From assembly GCA_958450365.1 (NCBI GenBank), contig CAUEEP010000731.1:186001-250000 (forward strand): a stretch of 64,000 bases of DNA, read 5' to 3'. A program made the translations under genes and the position numbers. How positions within the stretch are numbered: the first letter of the stretch is position 1; the number at the start of each line of letters is the position of its first letter. Below, piece after piece: positions 12,112-23,997 of this stretch. Under the pieces are notes generated by a model. That model saw nothing but the letters and a program-made list of their open reading frames with translations, had not been told where the DNA came from and ran no database searches. The DNA comes from Mesorhabditis belari. Its lineage: Eukaryota > Nematoda > Chromadorea > Rhabditida > Rhabditidae.

Positions 12112-13505
12112 TCTTGGTGAGTGTTAGATCAAGTTCTGAAGTTTAATCATTAAAAGTTTAAGTTATTGGAATTAAATTGTTTACAAAAATAAAGACAATT
12201 AGCAATTGGAATTTAAAAATGATCAATTTTCGAGAGAAAACAAAAATTGAGAAGGCAAGCTGTCAAAAATTGTTTTTATGATCAAAGGAAACGATAAAAT
12301 TGTTAGTTTTATAGTCTATATTCAGCGCCCTTTTTGTGTTAAATTCCATCGTTTCGGACCTTCAGTGAACCCAATTGAATATATTTTCTCCTCTTTTGTC
12401 CCTATTCAACCCCCGCGCGAGGAATTTTTCAGTTGATAAAGTGGCGCAATGAGTGGCGAGCAGAAGTGATTCGATCACTGACTAAACCTCGCATTGCCGG
12501 CGCCCAGGATCGACTCACTCTTTCTCCACACCTCCCTATTGTTCCATTTTCTTGTAAACGCTTGTTTTCTAAACTCGTATTGATCAACCCCAGAACACGA
12601 AACCGGGAGTTCTATGTCCAGACTCGTTTGGGAGCGAGTATAAACGACCCTATCTTGATTATTGATTCTACGCTTGATTCTTGGATCGTCACCGCCTTCT
12701 CCCTGCCTGGCTTTGAATGGACATTCAATGCACATTCAAAGCTTTCATTGAGTCATGGGAACTGGGTAGTGGCGATCCAACTAAACAGCCAAGTGACTGG
12801 TTTTGGAATTTTCAACGGACTATTTAATCTTTTTAAAACCGTTCAAAAATTAAGTTGAGTAATCAGCCATTTAAGCACAAGTATTGCGTAAAAATTTCAA
12901 GTTTCACTTTGTGCGAGCCGAAAAAAATGGTGAGCTTATTTAATCTTACAAGGCTGTACAGATAATGGTAATTATCGTTGATGAGAATAAGATTTTGGAA
13001 ACGTCTTAGATTCTTAAGCACAAAATGTTTCGAATAAGGAGGAATCCTTGTTTACAAGGAAAACGAATTGTTGACCAGGGGAAAAAAAGAGAGATTCGAA
13101 TGTTGGCGGGAAAATCCCTCGTGGATGACCTTTATTTGGATGATGATGGGGAAATGTTCGGAAAGAAAAGAAGTTTTCAAGTACTTTCTTAAAGTTAGGA
13201 GAAATCTGTCAATCAGCATCATTAGAAATCAAAAAAGTTAAAACTACCGGTGAAAATTTGAAACTCGAAAATTTCTGTAGTTATTGTTCTTGTTGAAACG
13301 TGAATCAACTGTAGGTATTGTTCTGACCAAAGTTCTCTGCTCTTTTGTTATGCAAAAGGAATAATAAAATCCAATAGTAAGCTACCGTATATTGTACAAT
13401 TGAAAAACACGGCACATCGGAATTAAACAACTAAAGAAGCTGAGAAGAATGAAAATGAAGATTGAAACTTGCAACATGAAAGTTCTATTTCAAGTTCTTA
13501 TGGCT

Positions 13506-13767
13506 ACCGTAAATACTGTAATAGTACCCCACCCCCCTCGTACAGTCGCGTAAAGTTTTTTAGTATTTCATTTTTTTTAAAGCGCCCGTACTTTCAAAAA
13601 ATGCGTCTTTGGTATCAAAAAATAGCTGAAATTGAGGGCTATTTTTTGATACCTAAGCGCGCATTGTAGCATAAACCAGTGTCGAGAAAAACGCGTTCAA
13701 AGCTAGACTACGCAACGCTCCGCACCGTCATTTTGGGGGTGGGGTACTATTACAGTATTTACGGTAG
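13506..13767. mobile_element. TA-flanked MITE, CCGTAAATACTG family (copy 1)
   Basis: The ends are TA-CCGTAAATACTGTAATAG and the exact inverse with TA on both sides, followed inward by GTACCCCACCCCC. A second copy in the opposite orientation is at 49280-49532, and the two share internal sequence (AAAAAATGCGTCTTTGG, GGTATCAAAAAATAGCTG). The TA duplication points to a Tc1/mariner-type source. Non-coding. Confidence 0.85.
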
Positions 13768-14571
13768 GTCAAAATGAAACATTACCCTCCCACGCCGTTA
13801 ACAGCCAAAGAAAGCTGAAACTGAGGGTTAAATTTGAAACTTTCAACTTCACAGGAAAGTTTTACTTTAGAAAAAGTACTCGAATGCATCTAATAGAGTA
13901 ACAAAACGTTACAGAACTTAAAAAGAAGAAATAATCTTCTGCAAATTGTGAACACCTGTCAAATCTTCAACCAATCATCCAATTTTTCAATAGGACAAAT
14001 AGGAGCCATTTTAAGGATAAGGTCAAAAAATTTGTGAAAGGTTGAGAGTGGATTTTTGTGGGGTGAACGTCGATTTTTCAAGGACAAACACAAACAACTC
14101 GGAAAATCCATAGGAGAAGGGGAAAAGATCTGATTTTTACGATTTTCGAGCATTCATGAAAAGTTTTTTTGCATTTTCGATTTGAAAATCGAACTTATGG
14201 AGTAATAAGTAGCGAAAACACTACAGCTGTGAATCTGAACTAAACTAGTTTTGTAAGTTTCTGATTCATTTTAGATCAGTAGCCTGGTATTGTGACTAAA
14301 AATCTGACTCTGGCTTTTGAAATTCCCTTGGAATACTGCTCTTTAGTACCTCGGGTACCGTACTTGCTATGGAGCTCATACAACACTCATACATCTAATA
14401 TTTGTGCTATACTATACCTAGTCTACAGCACTACAGTACAGGCTAAAGTATCTTTACCTTACAACTGTCATTTCTTTGTTGTGCAGGTCTAACAATAAAT
14501 AGGAAATTGAAGGTTTCAACTTATGGAATAAGTACAAGCAGATTCGGTAATAAGTCCATTTTGACAGTCAA

Positions 14572-14703
14572 ATGTAAACACCCCCTTTTTTCAATTCTTT
14601 CATTTTCCCCTCGTGACACCAAATCTTTGCTGTAAGGGGAAAATGAAAGAATTAAGTGCGCCAGAAAGGCAGTGTTTACGGGTTTCGGAGAGCACAAAAT
14701 ACA
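14572..14703. repeat. Hairpin element, GTACTTTGTGCTCTCC family (copy 2)
   Basis: Palindromic arms TGTAAACA..TTCTTTCATTTTCCCC and GGGGAAAATGAAAGAATTAA..GTGTTTACGGG surround CTCGTGACACCAAATC. It ends in TCGGAGAGCACAAAATAC. Confidence 0.8.
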
Positions 14704-16170
14704 AGATCCGTACGATATAAATAAAATTTTATTTACAAAATTGAAAAGATATATTTTTTAAATGTTGATTCGTTTTCTGTTTATGAATCATATATTATTT
14801 GCTTTTGCTTTGTTTTGTCGCCGATTTTTTGGGGAAAAGATAAGAAAAAAGAAAGATTTTGGGATTCTTTAGAAAATGGACAAAAATGAAATGAATAGAT
14901 TGTTTTTGTTTAATGGAGATGAGGGGTTTCTATGGAGATTTGACCAGATGGGAAAATGAAATGAAATAGAACAAGAAAAGAAATGAAAAAGAAAAGAAAG
15001 TTTCAAAGTAGATAGCTTTGTTTTAAAATGTAAGCTGGCAATTAGGGTCTGAATTGGCATCGGCAACCTATCCAGCATATAGTTCGGAGATTCAAAATGA
15101 ACTTTGTAATGCCTGTAAGTGTGTTAAATCACTCGCCAGATTTTTAAAAAACCTGTAAAAATAGAACAGCCAGATATTTTATTACAGTATTACTAACTTA
15201 TAGTTACCTATTTATAATAAACAGATCTTTCAAATGAAGTTAATATAGTGTTTGAAATTAGACAATTTGTTGTTAAAAAGTAAAAATGAGTTTAAGTTAC
15301 TTGATGTTTCGAGATTCAAACTGTATCTTATAAATGAAAAATTTGGTGAAATATAAAATCCCACCAGGATTGCTTTTGAGCCGGATCTGCCCTGGCCTGG
15401 AGAAATTAATTTTGGCCCTGCCTGCTCGGATGTTTGTTACGGTATTTCCGTAGATCACCTAGCACACGAGTGTAAATGTGGATTGTAATAAGCCGAAAAA
15501 CTAATTTGGCTCACCTCACTTTGGTGGCATGAAAGTTGAAACTAGGAACCCAAACGGGTTGTTGAAAAAGTATATCAAGAACGATGTTAGTGGTGCGGTC
15601 TTAACTTTCAAATAACAGATGAATCTGATTTGCGAGTGCTGAATGCACCAAAATTGAACAAGTTCAAGGAAAAGTCAGAAACGGAAAACAAAAGAAATTA
15701 CAAAATTTCTAATCAAAACAAATGCGGGCGCTTCTCAAATCGAAAACAAAAAGTGCGCAAAAGCTAAAAAAATTGAGGGTAAAAGCTCGGAGTAAACAAC
15801 GAGTGAAAGGGGAAAAGAAAAGGGAGCAAACTGTGCCTTCCCCATTCCTTTTTTTGCGGTTTCTCTTTTCTCTGGGGCTATCAATTTTTTGTTGAGACAA
15901 CATGTGTTTTTGAGAGTTTTGAGAGAAAAAGAGAGAAAAATGTGGGGGAAAAAGAAATCCACATTTCCCCTTTTTTTCAATGGGTCTCTGTGTATCGACT
16001 CGACAACAAAATAGCCTTTTGGTGAAGGGAAAAAAAGAGAAAAACGAATGATGCTTTCTATAAATAAAGGGATAGGGGCAATGATTTTCGGGTACTGCTG
16101 AGGGGATATGAGGTGTTGCTTCCGAGTTCTAGAAGTCAGCGGTGATCTGACTTGGACTAAAGCTTGCCGA

Positions 16171-16370
16171 GGATATGTTTTCTAAAACATGTCTCCTTTC
16201 TCGACTATCGTAATCTTGCCTCTATTTTTATCCAATTAATCCACTTTTTGTCTGATTCTGTGAGGGTACACAAAGGATATCGAAAGATACAAAAAGTGGA
16301 TAGATTAGATAAAAATAGAGACAAGATTACGATAGAAAGAGAAAAGGGAAAACGTTTTAGAAAATGGATT
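16171..16370. repeat. TTTTCTAAAA hairpin element, type 1 (copy 1)
   Basis: The ends are ATGTTTTCTAAAACATG and CGTTTTAGAAAATGGAT. The arms carry TATCGTAATCTTGCCTC and its inverse, with ATCCACTTTTTG and its inverse near the centre. Related copies are at 28591-28752 and 55983-56246. Confidence 0.75.
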
Positions 16371-16469
16371 GCTTAAGAGGAACTCTATTTACAGCATTAA
16401 TCTGCAACTGTTACCAGTAAGGCTATCAAAGTTAGCGTAAACAAATTTGAAATTGTTTTTACAAATGAC

Positions 16470-17068
16470 AAGGGGCACTATTTTTTCCCCAAAATCACTT
16501 TTTCTAGGGTAGTTTTATGCGTAGATTCCGAAAAACACAACGAGAGCTTGGGAAAATGCGTTTTAAGCCAAGTTTCAGGGCTCCAAAGTGCGCGCTTTTA
16601 TAGTGTACTTCACTATATGGAGCCCAAGCTATCGACTATTGGGGCACTTTTCAAGGTCAAAACTAGAGCAAAAACCATTTTTAGCCACTAAATATTCATT
16701 TTTGAACTTAAATTGACTAGTAGAGGCAAAACAAATTGAAAAAATATTTTTTGAACTTTTGACCGATTTTGAATGTGGTCGAAATTTGGAAAAAAAATGT
16801 TTTGTTTTGCTCGAATTTGATCAAAAACGTATCAGTAGGTTAAATTATGCTAAAAGAAGTGTTCTTGGCTTCAAAAAATCTTTTTTGAGAGACCATTTTT
16901 AGACCACTTCCCTATGTGTATCCCTCTCATCACACTGTATGAGCGCGCACTTTGGATCCCTGAAACTTGGCTTAAAACGCATTTACCCACGCTCTCGTTG
17001 TGTTTTTCGGAATCGACACGTAAAACTACCCCAGAAAAAGTGATTTTGGAGAAAAAATAGGCCTCCCC
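16470..17068. repeat. 600-bp foldback element
   Basis: Left arm about 16470-16620 pairs with right arm about 16905-17068, both carrying CAAAATCACTTTTTCT, AAAAACACAACGAGAGC and GCGTTTTAAGCCAAGTTTCA in inverse orientation. The spacer is unrelated AT-rich DNA. No open frame belongs to it. Confidence 0.8.
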
Positions 17069-17269
17069 CAACTAGGCTAGTATCCAAATTTGATTTTTTT
17101 GATTTGTTGTTACGGATATTTATCAGCAATCCATGTAGCAATAATTGTAGCTCCAGCAGTATTCTATAAGCTTTGGCTAAAATTTATTGAGCTTTGCATG
17201 TAAAAAGTTGAGGGTCAAATATTTTTAACTCCGGTTACTTAACAACTCATTCTAATAAACATCTTTTAG

Positions 17270-19340
17270 TGAACACCGTTCGCGCCGACGAGCCACCCAA
17301 GGACCACATGAAGCTCGCGTGTGAACCGAAAGTCGGAGAGAATCATTGCTGGAGCAAAGCTTTAGAAGATGGCAAATGCGCGGTTGGTTGAGAAATCTTT
17401 TTACTGCCAATTTGTGTGTTTTAGCTTCCACCCGGAGAAACAATACGCGTGGTTATACACGAGAATTGTGTCTGTAAGTTTTGTTTTGGAGTTTGTACTG
17501 GCTGGATGTCTAACATGCCTTGCTTTTGTGTCAAAAACAAACCTGAGCTGCTATGCAGCTTCTACACAGCTAAAATGAGCAATAGTGGATTCTTAGCTTT
17601 AGTTGGTAGTCACATTTGTTAGAAGTTCTACATAAAGAGAAGATATTCAGTTGTTGAGAGGCATGTAAGCGTTTAAAACGTTGACTTTAAACGAGGCTAG
17701 TTGCTAGCAATTTACTCTTGCTGCGTACGGATACAATCTTATTTCTATTTAGTGTGCGAGAAAGGATACGTGGGCGAGGCGTGCAAGATCTTCGTGCATA
17801 CATGTGATCGCTATCCCGACCTCGAATGCTTTTAAACTGATGAGAAGAAAAAAGAAGACGGCGGTGTTTGCGAGAGCAGGTGAGTGATTTATTCATATCA
17901 CTTAACTTGTTTATTAATGTTGTTAATTGGTTTACAGTGAAAATAGACTGTGAAAATAAAATAATAGGTGTAAACTTTGCACAGAGCTTTAACAAGGCGT
18001 TAAAGGCGTTAATTTAGTATTTTGCAGTCTTTTACAAGTTTACTTAAGGTTTGATTCATTTGTTGATTTGTTTCCGTTTAGTGTGTGCCCCGCAGATGAC
18101 GAAATCCGGTTGTGAAGCTCAACCGTTTGACCAGAAGAGCTTCTGTGACTACGAGAAAGGCACCGTGCTCGGCTTCCGCAACCCGACACCTGACAATCCG
18201 AGGGAACTTATAAAAAAATACGTCTTGTGTCTCTGTCTTGACGGAATCGATGTCGGAGTGAGTGTTTTGTTTTTTTTATGCAAAAGTTTTGACTAAACGT
18301 TAAACTGCCTGCTCTATGACTTAAAGCTTTAACTTTTGTTTTAGATTGCCAGAATAGTCCGTTAGGCGAAACGTGCGAAGCGATGTGCACATGAGGTCTC
18401 TGCAACGATCATCACCTAGTCCGATGTCGCGTTTCTGAATAACTCTGCCACGGTCACGAAACGGAAAATTGTCCGGGTCGAGGTTGGTTTTGTTTGAAAT
18501 TTGGTAAGCTAGCCGTTAGCCGTTACTGAGCTTCCGACTGTCATTCTTTCATTTATTTAATTAAAAGCGAGCGAAGATTTAAAATGGTTTTTGCTTTAGT
18601 TTGCAATTATGGCTATGGACGAAACACCAAAGTTGACAATTGGGTTTGCCAGAATGCTTCTCGACACCCGAGAATCTGAAATACGTTGGAAGGAGCACTT
18701 GTGAAGTTGAAGGGGTAAACGATTTCGTCTTTGAGATGTATTTAAAACCCTACTTTTAGCAAACGTGTACCGATGGGCACTCCGAGGTGTGCTCGTGTGA
18801 TCCGCGCGACGACAAGGACGGACAAGTACTCGCAAGAAGCAGCGTGTCCCATGGCGCTGTTGAGGTCAGATGGTTCAACGGTGGTGATGGTGAGTTATTT
18901 TATTTTGAATAGAATTGTCTAGGAGTTCTATGGCAGGGATTTTGGTAATAGTAAAGATTTCATCAAAATTTTTCTTTAGTACATTGGATCTCCGTGTGGC
19001 TCCCTGGTTGAGAAAATCGAGGACGAGTCGGGAACACTACTAGCAAGATGAGTGGGGTTGTTTTTGATCTTTACGTGATTGCTTAGATTGGATTGATTGG
19101 ACTGCTTAGAATGGAAATTAAAAATCAAACTTGCTTCTTGAATTCATTTTACAATTCTGTTTTTAGACGCAACAAGTCCTCCAGAACCGCGTCGCCCGAT
19201 GGAAAAATGAATTAGGTACTTTTTGGGGAATTTTAAATTTAGTGATCGAACTTTTGATTTCTGCAGACAAAAACTATTTGCTAAAGCTTTAAATTCTCTT
19301 TTTTCAGGTTGCCCATAAAGCGAAGAAGAATTAGAGACGG
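17270..19340 (+). pseudogene. Decayed Cys-rich, EGF-like secreted protein gene
   Basis: A chain of exon-like blocks bounded by TTTTAG acceptors and GTAAGT/GTGAGT donors encodes Cys-rich peptides. The block from about 17755 reads CEKGYVGEACKI, EGF-like. The block from about 18082 reads CAPQMTKSGCEAQPFD. Later blocks read CQNSPLGETCEAMC and CTDGHSEVCSCDP. The frame that keeps the cysteines is broken by TAA at 17833, TGA at 18392 and TAA at 18440, and more stops follow. Junction phases also fail between the blocks ending near 17880 and starting near 18082. No start exon or signal peptide was found. It looks like a once secreted multi-domain protein that lost function recently enough to keep its splice sites. 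Stop readthrough is an unlikely alternative. Confidence 0.6.
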
Positions 19341-20427
19341 CGAGAATCTCACTTTTTCATCACATTGTTTCTCATCACTGAAATCATAAGAAATGGTGTC
19401 CAAAATACGGAAATGAAGACGACTTCTCTTTTTTTGATTGGTTTTCTTTTCAATAAAGAACAGTGTTTTGTGTTTTTTTTTGTTCCATTTGTGATTTTGG
19501 CTTATTTCAAGAGAGGATTGGTTGTTGAAGGTAGAGATGATTACTATATAAGTACAGGATTCTCTTGACCAACTACAGTACACCGGGGTGAGAAGTATTC
19601 TCCAGATAACTCAAAGTTTTAGTTTCAATTGATAAACAAAAACACAGCATATTCAACTTTTCAGCTGACTAGCCCTGTACTGTAAGGAGACAAAGGGTTG
19701 CGCATGACTCTAACTCACATGCTCACATGACTGGCTCTAAAAAATGTTAGCTTATTCGTTCGTTTTTGAATTGCTTTGATTTGGATTTGGATAACTTTTC
19801 GGGCAACCAATCCACCTTTATGATTTGAAATCCACCACCGGGTCACTCCTCTATTTACACTTATCACCTCAAGTAAGTTTGCTAAAAGGGAAGGCAAATT
19901 TTCTCGGGTGAATGACGGGGATTGGGATGATTGAATAGCCCGATTGAATGGGATATCTTAAGTGCCCAAAATTAGGTCATATTTGTTTGATCATACTCGT
20001 TGCATCACTTGTGGAATGGTGGTTTGGATGAGAGAGGATTTTTTGAATTCCTTCGAAAAGCCAGCGGTACATAAAGTGGATGGATCATCCGGGGAGATTA
20101 AAGACGGTGGGATTTGCTTGGGATTACGGTAGATGGGAGGTAAATTAATTTCCTATACATTTTCTAAAACGTATCAACTTTTGCGGCTATCGTAGCTTCG
20201 CCTCTCGTTTTATCATTTAAACTAACTGACTGAGTTTCTCCATTGAAACTACATTTTTAAATCTACAGTTTCAAATTAAACCATCCTGCTAAGCTAGCTT
20301 TAGAGTTAGTATTTGTTTATTGTTAAAGAAAACATTGAATTTTGACTTTTTAAAGCTTCAGAGGGACAATTCCCAACTCTAAATCTTCAACCCAATCCAT
20401 TAGTTTCCCCTTGATGAACTGTCTGTT

Positions 20428-20462
20428 CTTCTCTTCTCTTCTCTTCTCTTCTCTTCTCTTCT
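20428..20462. repeat. CTTCT microsatellite
   Basis: About seven tandem CTTCT units. Confidence 0.9.
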
Positions 20463-22916
20463 CAATCACAACTCCTTGGCCCAATGCTCACTGACCAGTC
20501 AACGTACAGTCACCCAGACTGTGAAAAGAAAATAGCCAATAGCTTGGGTCCTTTTCTTCCTTTCCCTTTTCAATCGAGTACTTGGTGGTACCGGGTAAAT
20601 TTCGAAAGGTTTCTGAGCTCATCGGACGGGTGAAGTGAAAGGTTTGAACAAAAAGCATCGGAAAATTTCAAAAGCCTGTGATTAGATGGATAAAAAAGCA
20701 TCTTTAGTGGGTCCAATAGACTTCAACTGATACCTAGTGTGCCAGAGAGTGTTTCTTATCGTTGTTGCAGGTTTAGGATTGATTGACTTAGGATTGCAAC
20801 GCTGGAGTCGGAGCTAACTAGTAAGTGGCCTTAGCTTTTTGGTTTCCTTTTCGTCCTCATTCCCAAGTCGTTCTTTTTTTGAAACTTGACTCTTGTGAAA
20901 CCAAACTGCCAGTAAAACTGAGAGATGGATTTAATTCTAAATGCAAAATTGGTCCTATTGAATGTTTTTTGTGTTCCCACTTCATTTCCACATTTTCTAT
21001 CAATAATCTCGCATCGGGTGAGGTGGTTTGGTCGTGGTGGGGTGGCCGGCAACAGCTCTATTTGGCCTCGCAAAAGTCGCATCGACTTGGGGGCAAAGCG
21101 TGAGTGAGAAAAGGAGAAAAAAGGAGAAAGCGGTGGGGGTTTGTCGTCCGTGAAGGGGAATACAAACAGAAAATGGGAGGGTGAGTCGTTCGGAGGGGAA
21201 GAGGGTTTCGATGAGATGTGAGTTGTGTCAGAGAGACAGTCAGATATGACGGTGAGTAAGGTAGAAGATCTGGATAAAGAACGAGACGAGAACAGGAGGC
21301 TGGAAGTGATCTAGAGATGAAAGACTGAATATTTAAGAGAGTAGAGAATAAAGTTAGAGTAGGAAGGAGGACAAAATGATGGATAGAGTGAGAGGCTGAT
21401 GGAGAAGACAGAAGGATTCTGGGTAAGAGAAGAGGTTGTGAGGAGTGGTGAAGATGCTAATAGCTGTGAAAAGGTAGTGGAAGAATGCTAGACTATTTAG
21501 GAAAGGTGGAAAGGTGGATGATATCCAACTGGATCAAGCTAGAGGAGGAGAACTTCTGAGGCATCACAAGGCCTACAAGTGACTTGAATCATTGAGGCTA
21601 TGATCTACAGTTGTCATTGACTTAAAACCCTTTGAATTCTTACAGACTATGAGTTCTAAAGAGATATTAGATTCCGAGAGGCAGTATGGATTCAGTCAAG
21701 TAGAGTACAAATATAGGTGTTATGGAAAAGAGGCGGTGGATGGGAACAGTGAAAAGAGAGGGGAAAGCAATGGGTAAACATAGAAAGATGGGGATCTGTG
21801 GAGGGGAAAAGAGAAAGATAACAAATATAGCTATAGAATATAGAGAGTAGGAGAGGGAGGGGTGACTGGGATGACTGGGGGTTGAGTGTGCCCAGTACTG
21901 CTCTCCCAGTACTGCCCAAAGCCCAGAGTCACTCCATTCGGTCCATTTACCTAACCCTCACCTCGGAGAGTGACCTGTCGACCCAGCCTAGATCGTTCTA
22001 GGGATTACTGTAGTTTTTGCTTTGATTCTTATTATTCCGTATCGACTAATCGATTCAATTATTCAACTAATTATGGATGAATAGCTTTTGTTTGTGTGAA
22101 ATTTAAAGATAATCTGTCATGGTTAAGTCGAACTCGACTATACCTGAATATCTTTAGATTTGAAACGTAACTGTGTCGCCTATCGATTCATTGGTTGAGC
22201 ACTAGAAAGTTAAAACATCGATTTTTCAAATAGCTTTAACATTTAAATTTAGGATTTGCTTTGATATTTGAAAGTGTGTTTCAAAGTAATGAGTTCGCAT
22301 AGCTGCTTTTAGATCTAATAGGTTAGCCGATTGAATCGAATTTAACGTTGTGAGCTTTCGAAAGAATTTTCTTTTAAACCCAAGATAAATCGGGATTTTT
22401 CTCATTGCTACGTTTAAAATGCGCATAAATTGACCCTAAAATTAAAACTCAACCTTGAGAGTGCGAGTTGTTTAAGTTGAAACGTGAACATTTTGGCGGA
22501 ATGAGCTAATTTCAGAAATGAAGGGGTCCAGGTAAATCTGAAGACATTGTACAGAGCATAGTTTTGACTTTCAACATTCTAACTTATCTAACGCCTAAGT
22601 TATCTCACTATGTGTCGGTAATCCAATCAAAATTCAAATTGAAACCTTTTCTTATCATTTGCTTCAGCAAGCTATGTTAATCAAGAAAAACTTAACCTAC
22701 GCCCGGCCCATTAGCGTCCAAAGCAGTCACTCATAATACTTAATTTCGAAACGCGCTTTTTACAAACCAAGAAACAAGCTCACATCAGACTCAGAAGCTT
22801 TGGAAACTTTTGAAATCGACTTTTGTGTTGGGTTTATTTAGATTTTCACCATGAGAAATCATGAAAAGCTCTACAGAGTCTTCAAATAGCTAATCTCACC
22901 TTCAATTCTCGAAGCT

Positions 22917-23439
22917 TTAGTTCACGATAAAGCAATAAACTTATTCTTAGCTATTTTAGGGCTCTAATTTCAAATAGCAGAGAGTCTTGAGCTAGTTGGG
23001 TTTTAAATGGCTTAAGACAAATTTGCCTTTGAAAGCATCTCGAGGCTAAACTTGCCTTATTTTAACAAGACGCACACAACCACCAGGCGCATTAGCGTCC
23101 AAAGCAGTCACTTATAATATTTAATTTTGAAACGCGCTTTTTACAAACCAAGAAACACGACTTAAAGTTACTCTTTGAAAAAGGCATGTTTCAATTTTCT
23201 GGCGCTCAATCAAAGTCTCTCGAGTTGCAATTAGTGTTTTCAGTTTCTGTTTTATTTTGTCTTTTGAAACAAAATCGGATCCTTTTCAAACCAATCAATT
23301 CCCCTTCCCTCCAAAAAAGCGTGTGAGTGAGGCAAGATGTTGGCATAGCTGAGCTGTGATGGGCTTACGCGGCTCACTTTTGAAAGGACTCAGCTTTGCT
23401 ACAACTGGCCATGCGCACTCGGCTTGTTCTCGTTGAAAT
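22917..23439. repeat. Segmental duplication, distal copy
   Basis: This 520-base block is nearly identical to 33031-33550, with only scattered differences. A shorter related block (CCATTAGCGTCCAAAGCAGT onward) starts at about 22695. The partner lies within intron 2 of the selenoprotein-P-like gene. Non-coding. Confidence 0.85.
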
Positions 23440-23454
23440 GTGTTTTCCTTTGAA

Positions 23455-23626
23455 TGCATTTTCTAAAATGCACTCGTAATCTAGCCGCCATTTTCATTCG
23501 ATCAGCCCAATTTTGGTATCATTCGATCAGGGAATTATAATGGTACAAAAATTGAGCTGATCTAATGAAAATGGTGGGTGGATTACGGTAATTCGTCTGA
23601 AATAGGTGCATTTTAGAAAGCGGATT
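23455..23626. repeat. TTTTCTAAAA hairpin element, type 2 (copy 1)
   Basis: The ends are TGCATTTTCTAAAATGCAC and GGTGCATTTTAGAAAGCG. Inner arms carry CATTCGATCAGCCCAATTTT and its inverse. Relatives are at 26374, 46671, 53561 and 55097. Confidence 0.8.
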
Positions 23627-23997
23627 ATGTACTCCAGTTTTGATTTAGTTGACAGTTATTTATACAATGCCAAATCTTGACTCATTGGCTCTTTTTTTGA
23701 TTACAACATTTTAAAACACATCAATCGATAGAATGACACCGGTTTTCGCGAAAATTTCAGTAAAGGCAATAATGAGTGAGCAAAAAAGGAAAAAAAAGAA
23801 AATAATAATAAAGAAAATTGGTCCTATTTTCAAAAGAAATATGAAGGCTAATAAAAGTTGGGAAAATTTTGGCATTGGGATTAGGTTTTGGACTTGGACA
23901 CTAAAATCACTTAAGTTGAAACAAGAACTTTTCAAACTTGTACACAAATGCATTTGAATATTGAAAATAATATGTAAAAGCGTCAGAGCAAACATTT

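Larger units (their letters stand above)
12112..17269. other. Intergenic region upstream of LAPTM-like copy B
   Basis: No exon chain was found. 12400-12870 is a more GC-balanced patch just upstream of copy B that may hold its promoter; its 141-codon open frame has no splice or family support. The region contains one TA-flanked MITE, one GTACTTTGTG-family hairpin, one TTTTCTAAAA element and a large foldback, each listed separately. Confidence 0.5.
19341..23997. other. Intergenic region, repeats and GA-rich DNA
   Basis: No exon chain was found. It holds a CTTCT microsatellite (20428-20462), a purine-rich stretch (21100-21500), a GC-richer patch (21700-21960), one arm of a segmental duplication (22917-23439) and a TTTTCTAAAA type-2 element. 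Possible leader-like splice signals at 20770-20820 have no coding exon to join. Confidence 0.5.

Noticed and set aside
12433..12858. 141-codon plus-strand open frame
   Set aside because: No splice sites, no domain resemblance, and it lies in the likely promoter region of LAPTM-like copy B.
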